Source of the DNA: Burkholderia contaminans
GTDB lineage: Bacteria; Pseudomonadota; Gammaproteobacteria; Burkholderiales; Burkholderiaceae
Assembly: GCF_029633825.1 (NCBI RefSeq)
Contig: NZ_CP090641.1
Location: 62,001-126,000, forward strand
DNA: 64,000 nt
Reading direction: 5' to 3'
Of this stretch, positions 27,891-35,897 are shown piece by piece. The notes under the pieces were generated by a model. It was not told the DNA's origin. It made no database searches and was given only the letters and a program-made list of their open reading frames with translations. Each line of letters starts with the position of its first letter. Within the stretch, counting starts at the first letter, position 1. A program made the position numbers and the translations under genes.

Positions 27891-28310
27891 CTACCCGGCC
27901 GCGCCCAGCTTGCGGGCCTGCCGTCGCATGCCATCGAAGATCGCATCCGCCACGTCCGCCGGAAACTCCGCCGGGATCCGCGCTGCGGCCTCGGCGATCG
28001 CCGGTTCCGTGCGCGCGACGACGGCTGCCATCGCGGCGTGCACGTCATCTTCGGTCAGGCCGACACGCCGGCCCTGCGCGATCCAGTGGCGCGGCTGGAT
28101 CTCGCCGATCACGTAGTGTCGGTTCTTCCCGCACACGGCCATCGCGAGGCGCGCGCGGCGCGGCGGAAGCTGGTTGCGGCGCGTGCCGATGATCGGATGC
28201 GCGGACAGCACGTCGTACAGCGGCGTGCTGCGGTAGGTGTTGCCGGGCAAATGCGCGATGCTGAAGTTCTTCGCGTGGCCGTCGATCGCCGCCAGCACCC
28301 AGAACACGAT
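27891..28310 (-). pseudogene. hipA 3' remnant
   Basis: The frame encodes only the C-terminal third of a HipA-type Ser/Thr kinase toxin: VFWVLAAIDGHAKNFSIAHL and TPLYDVLSAHPIIG are the catalytic-loop and metal-site motifs. Upstream of 28310 the reading frame continues into unrelated AT-rich sequence, and the N-terminal kinase half and the hipB antitoxin gene are absent. This is a truncated relic of a toxin-antitoxin locus. Confidence 0.8.
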
Positions 28311-28410
28311 ATGGCATGTATTGTCAAAATACAAATCATGGGCTGTATTCAATAAAAACAAACGATAGCCTGTCAAATGAAGGCCCCGCCGGCCATCCCG
28401 CGTCAACGCC

Positions 28411-29535
28411 TCACGCCGCTCGCAGCGGATTCGCGTGCACACTCCGCGCGCCTTCCGGATCGTCGTCGCCGAGCGGGATGAACGCCATGATCTCGAGGTC
28501 GTGCCCCGACAGCGCCGGCAGCCGGAACGGGCTCGACAGCACGTTCAGCCGCCGCACGCCGAGCTCGCGCAGGATCTGCGAGCCGATCCCCGTCACGCGT
28601 CCGTCGCGGCGCGCATGGCCGGCCGGCACCCGCATCGCGTCGCCGCGCATGTCGCAGTCGAGCAGCACCGCCACCCCGCAGCCGGCCGCGTCGATGCGTT
28701 GCAGCGCGGCGTGCAGCGGCCACGAATGCGCGGACGGCTCCGCATCGAGCAGGTCGAGCAGCGAATGGCATTCGTGCACGCGCGTCAGCACCGGTGTCGA
28801 CGGATCGGGCTCGCCGCGCACGAGCGCGAGATGCGGCGCGCCGTGCACCGTGTCGCGATATTCGATCGCGCGGAATCGTCCCCAGGGCGTATGCAGCGGC
28901 CGCTCGCCGACGCGTTCGACGAGCGATTCGTGTTCGCGTCGGTAATGGATCAGGTCGGCGATCGTGCCGATCTTCAGCCCGTGATGCGCGGCGAACGCCT
29001 TCAGCTCGGGCAGCCGCGCCATCGTGCCGTCGTCGTTCATCACCTCGCAGATCACCGAGGCAGGCGTGAGCCCCGCGAGCGCCGCGAGATCGCAGCCGGC
29101 CTCGGTGTGTCCCGCACGCACGAGCACGCCGCCCGGGCGCGCGGCGATCGGGAACACGTGGCCGGGCTGCACGAGATCGTCCGGGCGGGCGTCGGCCCGC
29201 ACCGCCGCACGGATCGTGTGTGCGCGATCGGCTGCCGAAATGCCGGTCGTCACGCCTTCGGCCGCCTCGATGCTGACGGTGAACGCGGTGCCGAACGGCG
29301 TGCCGTTGTGATCGGCCATCGGCGGCAGCTTCAACTGCTCGCAGCGCTCGGCGGTCAGCGTGAGGCAGATCAGCCCGCGCCCGAAGCGCGCCATGAAATT
29401 GATCGCGTCGGGCGTCACGTGATCGGCCGCGATCACGAGATCGCCTTCGTTCTCGCGATCCTCTTCGTCGACGAGCAGGACCATTCGGCCCGCCCGCAGT
29501 TCGTCGACGATCTCCAGCGTGCCGGCGAGCGTCAT
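28411..29535 (-). CDS. ribBA: 3,4-dihydroxy-2-butanone 4-phosphate synthase with degenerate GTP cyclohydrolase II half
   Basis: A 374-residue riboflavin-pathway protein. The RibB half (about 1-200) is intact: [20 protein letters not shown], then [10 protein letters not shown] and [14 protein letters not shown], the catalytic acidic loop and His/Glu pair. The RibA-like half (about 205-370) lacks the zinc Cys set (C-x10-C-x-C); the region reads [20 protein letters not shown]. It should make 3,4-dihydroxy-2-butanone 4-phosphate but not act on GTP. The ATG overlaps the stop of the esterase gene by four bases. The same frame extends without a stop to 30639, but that part is antisense-style shadow of the esterase. 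Confidence 0.85.
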   Translation of the reverse strand: MTLAGTLEIVDELRAGRMVLLVDEEDRENEGDLVIAADHVTPDAINFMARFGRGLICLTLTAERCEQLKLPPMADHNGTPFGTAFTVSIEAAEGVTTGISAADRAHTIRAAVRADARPDDLVQPGHVFPIAARPGGVLVRAGHTEAGCDLAALAGLTPASVICEVMNDDGTMARLPELKAFAAHHGLKIGTIADLIHYRREHESLVERVGERPLHTPWGRFRAIEYRDTVHGAPHLALVRGEPDPSTPVLTRVHECHSLLDLLDAEPSAHSWPLHAALQRIDAAGCGVAVLLDCDMRGDAMRVPAGHARRDGRVTGIGSQILRELGVRRLNVLSSPFRLPALSGHDLEIMAFIPLGDDDPEGARSVHANPLRAA

Positions 29536-30470
29536 GAGGCCTCCGTCAAATCGAACGCGCGGCGCAGCGCGTCGGCGCCGAAGGTCAGCACGCGGTCGGC
29601 TGCATCGATCGCGCCGAGCATGCTCGCGAAACCGTGAAGCTGGCCCGGCCAGCGCACGAGCGTCACCGGGGTGCCGGCCTGTGCGAGACGCAGCGCATAC
29701 GCTTCGGCCTCGTCGCGCAGCGGATCGAATTCGGCGCTGATGATCGTCGCCGGCGCGACGCCTGCGACGTCCGGCGCGGCGAGCGGGCTCGCGAGCGGCG
29801 ACGCGCGATCGGCGCCTTCGTCGAAATAGTGCCGCTTGAACCAGCGCATCCAGTCCGCCGTCAGGAAATAGCCGTTGCCGAGCGTTTCGTACGACGGATG
29901 CTCGGTCGCGCAATCGACGACCGGATACAGCAGCAACTGGTGTGCGATCGCGATGCCCGAGCCGCGCAACTGCAGCGAGGCGACGGCCGCGAGATTGCCG
30001 CCGGCGCTGTCGCCGGCCACGGCGATCGCACCGGCGCGTGCGCCGAGATCGCGCGCACTGGCGGCGGCCCAGCGCACCGCGTCGCATGCGTCGTGCGCGG
30101 CCGCCGGGAAGCGCGCTTCGGGTGCAAGCCGGTAGTCGACCGACAGCACGAGCGTGCGCGCCCGGGCCGCGAGGCTGCGGCACAGGTTCGCGTGCGTATC
30201 GATCCCGCACGACACGAAGCCGCCGCCGTGGAAGAACACGGTCAGCGGCAACGGCCCGTCGGCGGCGGGCCGATACAGCCGTGCGGACAACTGACGGCCC
30301 GCCAGGGGAATCTGCCAGTCCGCTTCGGCGGCGACGGCATCGCCCGGAGCGAACGCGCCACCGGCGGCAAGGTTCGCGCGATACGCGGGAACGGTGAGCT
30401 GCGCGAAATCGATCGCGGGTGCCTGGGCAAACGCGGCGAGCAACGCCTGCGCCTGTGGGTCGAGCGGCAT
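29532..30470 (-). CDS. alpha/beta hydrolase of the hormone-sensitive lipase family
   Basis: A 312-residue carboxylesterase. The oxyanion-hole motif HGGGFVSCG (about residues 79-87), the nucleophile elbow GDSAGG (about 152-157), an Asp in SAEFDPLRDE and a His in GQLHGFASM form the full catalytic set of HSL-type (family IV) esterases. It is translationally coupled to the ribBA-like gene through a four-base overlap. A link to flavin metabolism is not obvious. Confidence 0.85.
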   Translation of the reverse strand: MPLDPQAQALLAAFAQAPAIDFAQLTVPAYRANLAAGGAFAPGDAVAAEADWQIPLAGRQLSARLYRPAADGPLPLTVFFHGGGFVSCGIDTHANLCRSLAARARTLVLSVDYRLAPEARFPAAAHDACDAVRWAAASARDLGARAGAIAVAGDSAGGNLAAVASLQLRGSGIAIAHQLLLYPVVDCATEHPSYETLGNGYFLTADWMRWFKRHYFDEGADRASPLASPLAAPDVAGVAPATIISAEFDPLRDEAEAYALRLAQAGTPVTLVRWPGQLHGFASMLGAIDAADRVLTFGADALRRAFDLTEAS

Positions 30471-30597
30471 GGGGACTCCTGTCTGAATCGGATGCGTTTT
30501 GAATCAGGTAAACCCGTGTCGCGGTTTTCCCTGAGTCCGCGCCGGACGCTTGCCGGCACGGCCTGACGGGCATTCCAGCGTAGCGGGCAGGGCGCCA

Positions 30598-30617
30598 CAT
30601 CATCCGATCGGACGATG
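30598..30617. promoter_or_regulatory. 20-bp near-perfect palindrome between divergent genes
   Basis: The sequence catcatccgatcggacgatg is palindromic apart from one base pair. It lies between the esterase/ribBA operon (minus) and the LuxR-type gene (plus), 128 bases from the esterase start and 135 from the regulator start. It is a good candidate operator for the adjacent regulator, though nothing proves which protein binds. Confidence 0.5.
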
Positions 30618-30751
30618 GTTCGTTCGCACGGATGGCCAATTCTCACCATTCAGTGAATCTCCCGATGACGCCGGAATTTAGACGCGTCTTAATCATGGCG
30701 GCGCGGTTGGGTCGCGCCGGAAACATGTCGTATGGAGGATGGAGCGTGCTG

Positions 30752-31942
30752 ATGGAGACGAGATGGGCTCCGCAAGAGAGCCAGGCAACCAGTGACGAGG
30801 CCGACATCGGCGTCGCGGATTTCAGCGAACTGATGGCGCGCATCTACCAGGGGCCGCTGGAGACGCCGCCGTGGGCCGGCGCGCTCGAACTGGTCCGCCG
30901 CTGGCTGCAGGCAAACTACGTGACGCTGATCCTGCGCGCGGCCGCGAGCGACCGCCGCGCGCCGCTGTCCGTGCACGCGTCGGAATTCGGCCCGGTGGTG
31001 CCGGGCGACGGAGAGGCGTCGTACAACAATTACTACTATTCGCTCGACCCGTTCGTCGGCCTGCCGGCCGATCGCGTGGTCACGGTCGACGACGTGTTCG
31101 GCGACACGGGCTGGCTGTCGAGCGAGTTGTACAAGCAGTTCCTGAAGCCGCAGGACGTGCGTTATATCCTCGGCGCCGACCTGCGCACGGCGTCGGGCGT
31201 CGAGTGCCGCTTCCGCGTGTGCCGCAACCATGCGTCGAAGCAGTTCTCCGCGCGCGACAAGGCGATCTGCGCGCTGCTGCTGCCGCACCTGAAACGCGCG
31301 GTGGAATTGCATTCGCGGCTCGACACGGCCGAGGTCGAACGCTCGATCTATGCGAATGCGATCAACCGGATGCAGATCGGCACGATCACGCTCGACGAGA
31401 ACGGCACGATCATCGACCTGAACAGCGTGGCCGACGAGATCCTCAAGCAGAACAACGGTCTGACGATTGCGCGCGGCACGATCGAGGCGACCGATGCGCA
31501 GGAGAACCGCACGCTGAAACGGCTGATCCGCCATGCGGTGATGGGGCATCACGGCACGGCCGCGGCGACCGTCGAGGCGATGCCGATCACACGCAGCTTC
31601 GACAAGCCGCGCCTCGGGCTGCTGGTGCGCACGGTGCTTCTGTCCGACTGGTCGGAGGACAACAAGCGGCGGCCGGCCGTCACGCTGTTCCTGCGCGATC
31701 CCGACCGCAAGCCGCAGGGCGCGCAGGAGATCATCCGCAAGCTGTTCGACCTGACACCTGCCGAGACGTCGCTCGCGCTGCTGCTGACGAACGGGCTGAC
31801 GCTCGAGGAGGCAGCGGAGGAATCGGGGATCAGCAAGAACACGGCGCGCACGCATCTGCGCGCGATCTTCTCGAAGACGGGTGCCACGCGCCAGGCGACG
31901 CTCGTGCGGATTCTGCTCGGGAGTGTCGTGCCGCTCGGGTAA
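30752..31942 (+). CDS. LuxR-type helix-turn-helix transcriptional regulator
   Basis: A 396-residue regulator whose C-terminal LuxR helix-turn-helix (about 330-390) reads FDLTPAETSLALLLTNGLTL, then EEAAEESGISKNTARTHLRA. The central part (about 205-300) resembles a PAS-like sensor (TITLDENGTIIDLNSVADEI), and the N-terminal 200 residues are a separate alpha/beta region. It is not an acyl-homoserine-lactone receptor by sequence. A GGAG motif fits either ATG 30752 or GTG 30746. A strong terminator follows. Confidence 0.82.
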   Translation: METRWAPQESQATSDEADIGVADFSELMARIYQGPLETPPWAGALELVRRWLQANYVTLILRAAASDRRAPLSVHASEFGPVVPGDGEASYNNYYYSLDPFVGLPADRVVTVDDVFGDTGWLSSELYKQFLKPQDVRYILGADLRTASGVECRFRVCRNHASKQFSARDKAICALLLPHLKRAVELHSRLDTAEVERSIYANAINRMQIGTITLDENGTIIDLNSVADEILKQNNGLTIARGTIEATDAQENRTLKRLIRHAVMGHHGTAAATVEAMPITRSFDKPRLGLLVRTVLLSDWSEDNKRRPAVTLFLRDPDRKPQGAQEIIRKLFDLTPAETSLALLLTNGLTLEEAAEESGISKNTARTHLRAIFSKTGATRQATLVRILLGSVVPLG

Positions 31943-32045
31943 GCGGCAGCCTGGGCCGATCCATCGGAACCGGCCGCATTCGTCTGTCGATACATCGACA
32001 GGGGCAACGCGTCGCGTGTCGCACGATCGCGGCGACATCATGCAA

Positions 32046-32075
32046 AAGAGGCTCGCACGGTGCGAGCCTCTTCTT
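32046..32075 (+). terminator. rho-independent terminator after the LuxR-type gene
   Basis: Perfect 12-bp arms AAGAGGCTCGCA/TGCGAGCCTCTT close on a three-base loop, followed by CTTC. It lies about 100 bases past the regulator stop and may also stop transcription from the opposite side. Confidence 0.85.
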
Positions 32076-32137
32076 CATTCAGCGCCGCAGAGAGCGGCTA
32101 GCCTGCCGCCCATGATGCATGGCGCTGCCCGCCGCGT

Positions 32138-32803
32138 TCACGAGCCCCGCGTCGACCGATCAGCCCATGCCGCCAGCGCCGGCCACTGCGCGCAACCGCG
32201 CCGGATGAAACCGACACCGGTACGTATCACGAGTGCGCCGATCGCAAGCGCGGCGAGATCGTCGAGACGGCCGAAGCCGACCAGCGCCGCGCTCATCGCG
32301 AGCGCTGCCAGCAGCGACGACAGCGCATCGGTCCGCACATGCCAGCCGCTCGCCTCGAGCAGCGCGGAGCCGGTCTCGCGGGCCTTGCGCAGCATCCAGT
32401 GCGACAGCGTGGCCTTGCCGGCGAGCGTGACGGCGACGAGTGCGAGTGTCGTCGCGCCCGGCTGCACGACGGGAGGCGTCGCGAACCCGTTCGTCGCATG
32501 CCGGATCATCTGCGCGCCGGTTACGACGAGCAACGCGCCGAGGCCCGCGAGCGCGAGCGGTTCGTAGGTCGGGCGCCGCTCCGGCGGCAGGCGCGCGTCG
32601 AGCCGGCACGCGACGAGAATCAGCGCATCCGCGGCGAGATCGATCGCCGCGTGGGCGACGTCCGCGAGCAGTCCCGACGAATGCGCGGACCATGCCGCGA
32701 CCGTCTCGACGGCGAGCAGCAGCAGGTTGATCGCGAGACTGACGGCGAGGGCGCGGGACGTGGCCGCATAAACGTGGGACGTGGCGCGCGACGTGCGCTG
32801 CAT
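32138..32803 (-). CDS. short cation diffusion facilitator transporter
   Basis: A 221-residue inner-membrane protein of the CDF family with about five or six helices. Two metal-site patterns are visible: LLADVAHAAIDLAAD in helix 2 and HVRTDALSSLLAA in helix 5, close to the HxxxD pairs that bind Zn, Fe or Co. The usual cytoplasmic C-terminal domain (about 80 residues) is missing, so the protein is shorter than typical 300-residue members, though C-terminally short CDF proteins are known. Metal efflux is inferred. Confidence 0.8.
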   Translation of the reverse strand: MQRTSRATSHVYAATSRALAVSLAINLLLLAVETVAAWSAHSSGLLADVAHAAIDLAADALILVACRLDARLPPERRPTYEPLALAGLGALLVVTGAQMIRHATNGFATPPVVQPGATTLALVAVTLAGKATLSHWMLRKARETGSALLEASGWHVRTDALSSLLAALAMSAALVGFGRLDDLAALAIGALVIRTGVGFIRRGCAQWPALAAWADRSTRGS

Positions 32804-33056
32804 GGCGGATTCGTCTGTCGAAAGCGTGGGTCAGACCCGAACGCTACCGGTCGACAGTGGCAGATCGGTGACACGGGCTGAATCGCCGAATTCGTGCGGG
32901 ATGCGCACGAAAGCCCCCGTGCCGCCCGCCGGCGTGGCGACGTGCCGCCGAGGCGGTGACTGGCTGCACCGTTGCGCGGGAAGCCTGCACCGCGGGCCGC
33001 ATCGCCCGCGGCGCTTCCCGTCCTCCGAATCGTCGACGCGCCGCGTCAGCTTCGAC

Positions 33057-34241
33057 TCAAAGCGTCTCGATCGCCAGCGCGATGCCCTGGCCGCCGCCTA
33101 TGCACAGCGTGACGACGCCGCGCTTGATGCCGTCGCGCTGCATCGAATGGATCAGGCGAGTCGTCAGCACCGCGCCCGTCGCCCCGATCGCATGGCCGTG
33201 CGCAATCGCGCCGCCTTCGACGTTGACGATCTCCTCGGCGATGCCGAGCTGGGCCGCCACCGCGATCGGCACGACCGCGAACGCTTCGTTGATTTCGAAA
33301 CGCTCGACATCGGCCAGCGTCCACCCGGCCCGCTCCAGCGCGATCCTGACGGCCGGCACGGGGCCGAGCCCGAACATGCCGGGTTCGACGGCGGCGACGC
33401 CGAATGCAACCAGCCGCGCACTCGGTGCAATCCCGTGCGCGTCGGCGAATGCGCGGTCCGCAACCAGCATCGCCGCCGCACCGCTGTTCAGGCCCGGCGC
33501 ATTGCCCGCGGTAATCGTGCCGTCCGGACGGAACGCCGGCTTCAGCTTCGCGAGCGCTTCGAGCGTCGTGTCGGGACGCGGCGTCTCGTCGCGCGCAAAC
33601 GCGACGCGCGCCTTGCGTTGCAGGACTTCGACCGGCACGAGTTCGGCGTCGAACTTGCCGTCCGCCAGCGCGGTGGAAAAACGCTGCTGCGAGCGGAGCG
33701 CCCAGCGATCCTGGCGATCGCGCGAGATGTCGAGCTGGCTCGCGAGATCCTCGGTATGCCAGCCCGAATGCTGGTCGGAAAACGCGTCGACGAGGCCGTC
33801 GCGCAGCATGCTGTCGCGAATCGGCGCGTCGCCCATCCGGTAACCCCAGCGTGCGCCGTCGAGCAGGTACGGCGCGCGCTCCATGCTTTCCATGCCGCCG
33901 GCAATCGCCGCATTCGCGTAGCCCAGCAGGATCTCCTGCGCGGCGTTGACGACCGCCTGCGCGCCGGAGCCGCAGACGCGGTTCACCGTGAGCGCCGGCA
34001 CCTTGACCGGCAGGCCCGCGCCGATGGCGGCCTGCCGGGCCGGATTCATCTTGTTGCCGGCCTGGATCACGTTGCCCAGGACGACCGTGTCGATCGCCGC
34101 GCCGTCGAGGCCGCTGCGCCGCAAGGTTTCGCGGATGGCGATCGCCCCGAGCTCGGTGGCCGGGGTGTCCTTCAGGGACCCGTTGAACGTACCGATCGGT
34201 GTCCGGACTGGGTGGCAGATGACGACTTCACGTGTGCTCAT
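33057..34241 (-). CDS. acetyl-CoA acetyltransferase (thiolase)
   Basis: A 394-residue thiolase II. The acyl-enzyme Cys lies in NRVCGSGAQAV (about 88), the catalytic His in GGAIAHGHAIGATGA (about 350), and the second Cys in LCIGGGQGIA (about 380). Length and motifs fit biosynthetic or degradative acetoacetyl-CoA thiolases such as PhaA and AtoB. The ATG at 34241 gives the standard N-terminus (STREVVICHPVRTPIGTFNG). It appears to stand alone, with a perfect palindrome 180 bases upstream. Confidence 0.9.
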   Translation of the reverse strand: MSTREVVICHPVRTPIGTFNGSLKDTPATELGAIAIRETLRRSGLDGAAIDTVVLGNVIQAGNKMNPARQAAIGAGLPVKVPALTVNRVCGSGAQAVVNAAQEILLGYANAAIAGGMESMERAPYLLDGARWGYRMGDAPIRDSMLRDGLVDAFSDQHSGWHTEDLASQLDISRDRQDRWALRSQQRFSTALADGKFDAELVPVEVLQRKARVAFARDETPRPDTTLEALAKLKPAFRPDGTITAGNAPGLNSGAAAMLVADRAFADAHGIAPSARLVAFGVAAVEPGMFGLGPVPAVRIALERAGWTLADVERFEINEAFAVVPIAVAAQLGIAEEIVNVEGGAIAHGHAIGATGAVLTTRLIHSMQRDGIKRGVVTLCIGGGQGIALAIETL

Positions 34242-34420
34242 GGTGCATTCCTGGATCGCGTTGCAAGCTGCGCGGACGAGTCGGTTGCGAACGGGGGGCG
34301 CGCCGCGCCATTCGCGTCGCCGGTTCGATTGCGCCGTGACGCCGGCAGGACCGTCGGCGCGGTGCAATGCGGCCGCCTCCGATGACCGGATCACGCACCG
34401 CCCTGTGAGGGAACGGTATC

Positions 34421-34434
34421 TATGCATATGCATA
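34421..34434. promoter_or_regulatory. 14-bp perfect palindrome upstream of the thiolase gene
   Basis: TATGCATATGCATA is a perfect palindrome in an otherwise GC-rich stretch, 180 bases before the thiolase start codon. It is a candidate operator; the binding protein is unknown. Confidence 0.45.
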
Positions 34435-34661
34435 CTGTCAACGGGGGCTTTGCGCGTGGGAATGAGGGGCAGGGCACGCCATCGGGGGCGGCGTCGCGCA
34501 TGACGATGCACACGTCGCGGCCGGGGACGGCTTTCGATCTCGCAATGTCGGTCTTTTGCGCTGATTGCAGAGGCTTCTGGGCGTGCCGGCGGGCCGGGGG
34601 GGAATCGGGGTGATGCGTTGCGCTCGGCGATTCTGTACGCGATCCCGAATTCGAGAATCTC

Positions 34662-34681
34662 GACATTATAGAAATAATGTC
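34662..34681. promoter_or_regulatory. inverted repeat upstream of the KfrA-like gene (site 1)
   Basis: Perfect 8-bp arms GACATTAT/ATAATGTC with a four-base spacer lie in a sharply AT-rich island (34650-34745). Together with site 2 this looks like an operator region for autoregulation by the downstream DNA-binding protein, as KfrA proteins do on plasmids. Confidence 0.55.
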
Positions 34682-34707
34682 AAATTAACTCGCCAGGATG
34701 ATTGGAT

Positions 34708-34728
34708 ATATAACGGTTTACGTTATAT
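34708..34728. promoter_or_regulatory. inverted repeat upstream of the KfrA-like gene (site 2)
   Basis: Perfect 8-bp arms ATATAACG/CGTTATAT with a five-base spacer end 30 bases before the start codon. The arms differ from site 1, so two different proteins, or one of relaxed specificity, may bind. Confidence 0.55.
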
Positions 34729-34758
34729 TATTTACTAAATCACCAGCCAAACCCCGCC

Positions 34759-35781
34759 ATGTCCGATCTCGCTGCCGACGAATCCCGCCTGACCGCCGAA
34801 ATCGAGCGCCTCAAGGCCGACTTCCCGAAAACCCGCGAGCTGTATCGCGAAGCCTGCGCACTGCTGTTCTTCCGCTTCGGCATCACGCCCACCGCGAACC
34901 GCCTGTACCAGCTCGTCCGCAAGGGCAGCATGAGCACGCCGACGGCCGTCCTCGGCGAGTTCTGGGCCGAGTTGCGGGAAAAGAGTCGCGTGCGTATCGA
35001 GCATCCCGATCTGCCGGCCGATCTGCAGGCGGCCGCCGGTGAACTGGTCGCGGCGCTATGGAATCGGTCGAGTGCGGACGCGGCCGGTGCGCTCGATGCA
35101 TTGCGCGCGGAGGTCGAAGCCGAGCGGGTGGCGGCGAAGGCGGAAGTCGCGGTGCTACAGGCCGATCTGGCCCGCACCGAAACCGCGCTTGAGCAACGCA
35201 CGGCCGCGCTGCTGGCCGCGCAGGTGCGCATTCAGGAACTGGAGCAGGCGAGGGCGGCGGACGACGCATCGCGGCAAGCGCTGCAAGCGGAGATCGAGCG
35301 CCTCACGGCGGACAACGCGGAAGGCGATCGCGCACTTGCGCAGGCGCGTGCGGACTTCACCACGCAGCTCGACCGGTTGCGCGACGATGCCGGCCGGGCC
35401 GAGGAGCGCTTGCGCGCGTCGGAGAAGCGGGCGCTTCAGGAGATCGATCGCGAGCGGCTCGCGGCCGCACGGCTGCAGAAGGAACTCGACGCAGCGGCAT
35501 TGCGCGCGGAGCAGCGCGATGCGCAGCAGCGGAAGGAGGTGGCTGCACTGCAGGCGCAGCTCGGCGACGCGCTGCATCGATGCGGTGTGCTTCAAGGGCA
35601 GCTTGACGGCGCGCAGGCGGCCGATGCGGCACGGGGCAAGGAGCTCGATGCGCTGCGGCGTGAAATGACGGCGTTCTCGCGCCGGCCGGCGCTGCGTGGC
35701 GCCAAGGCAGCGCCAGCCGCACAACGGGACGAGCGGAGGGGGCGCACACGAAAGCGCGCAGACGAAGCGCCGCCTCGTTGA
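34759..35781 (+). CDS. KfrA-like DNA-binding coiled-coil protein
   Basis: A 340-residue protein. Residues about 15-125 match the KfrA N-terminal DNA-binding domain (TRELYREACALLFFRFGITP, then TANRLYQLVRKGSMSTPTAV). Residues about 110-310 form a long Ala/Glu/Arg coiled coil, and the tail is basic. KfrA proteins of IncP-type plasmids are autoregulated and form filament-like assemblies that help plasmid stability. Here the gene sits among chromosomal-type genes with no repA or parAB nearby. It could be a plasmid-derived or native nucleoid-associated protein. Confidence 0.82.
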   Translation: MSDLAADESRLTAEIERLKADFPKTRELYREACALLFFRFGITPTANRLYQLVRKGSMSTPTAVLGEFWAELREKSRVRIEHPDLPADLQAAAGELVAALWNRSSADAAGALDALRAEVEAERVAAKAEVAVLQADLARTETALEQRTAALLAAQVRIQELEQARAADDASRQALQAEIERLTADNAEGDRALAQARADFTTQLDRLRDDAGRAEERLRASEKRALQEIDRERLAAARLQKELDAAALRAEQRDAQQRKEVAALQAQLGDALHRCGVLQGQLDGAQAADAARGKELDALRREMTAFSRRPALRGAKAAPAAQRDERRGRTRKRADEAPPR

Positions 35782-35897
35782 CGGCGAAACCACGAGCGTG
35801 CGTCAGCCGAAGGCGACGCACGCCGGAAGCCTGAAGCGGGCAGGCAAGCGACCGAGCCCCTTACACCCGCGATCGCCCACCCACTCGCAAACACCAA

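Noticed and set aside
28411..30639. A 742-codon frame suggesting a fusion ahead of RibBA
   Set aside because: The upstream part is an out-of-phase shadow of the esterase gene at 29532-30470; the RibB start at 29535 overlaps the esterase stop in the usual ATGA manner.
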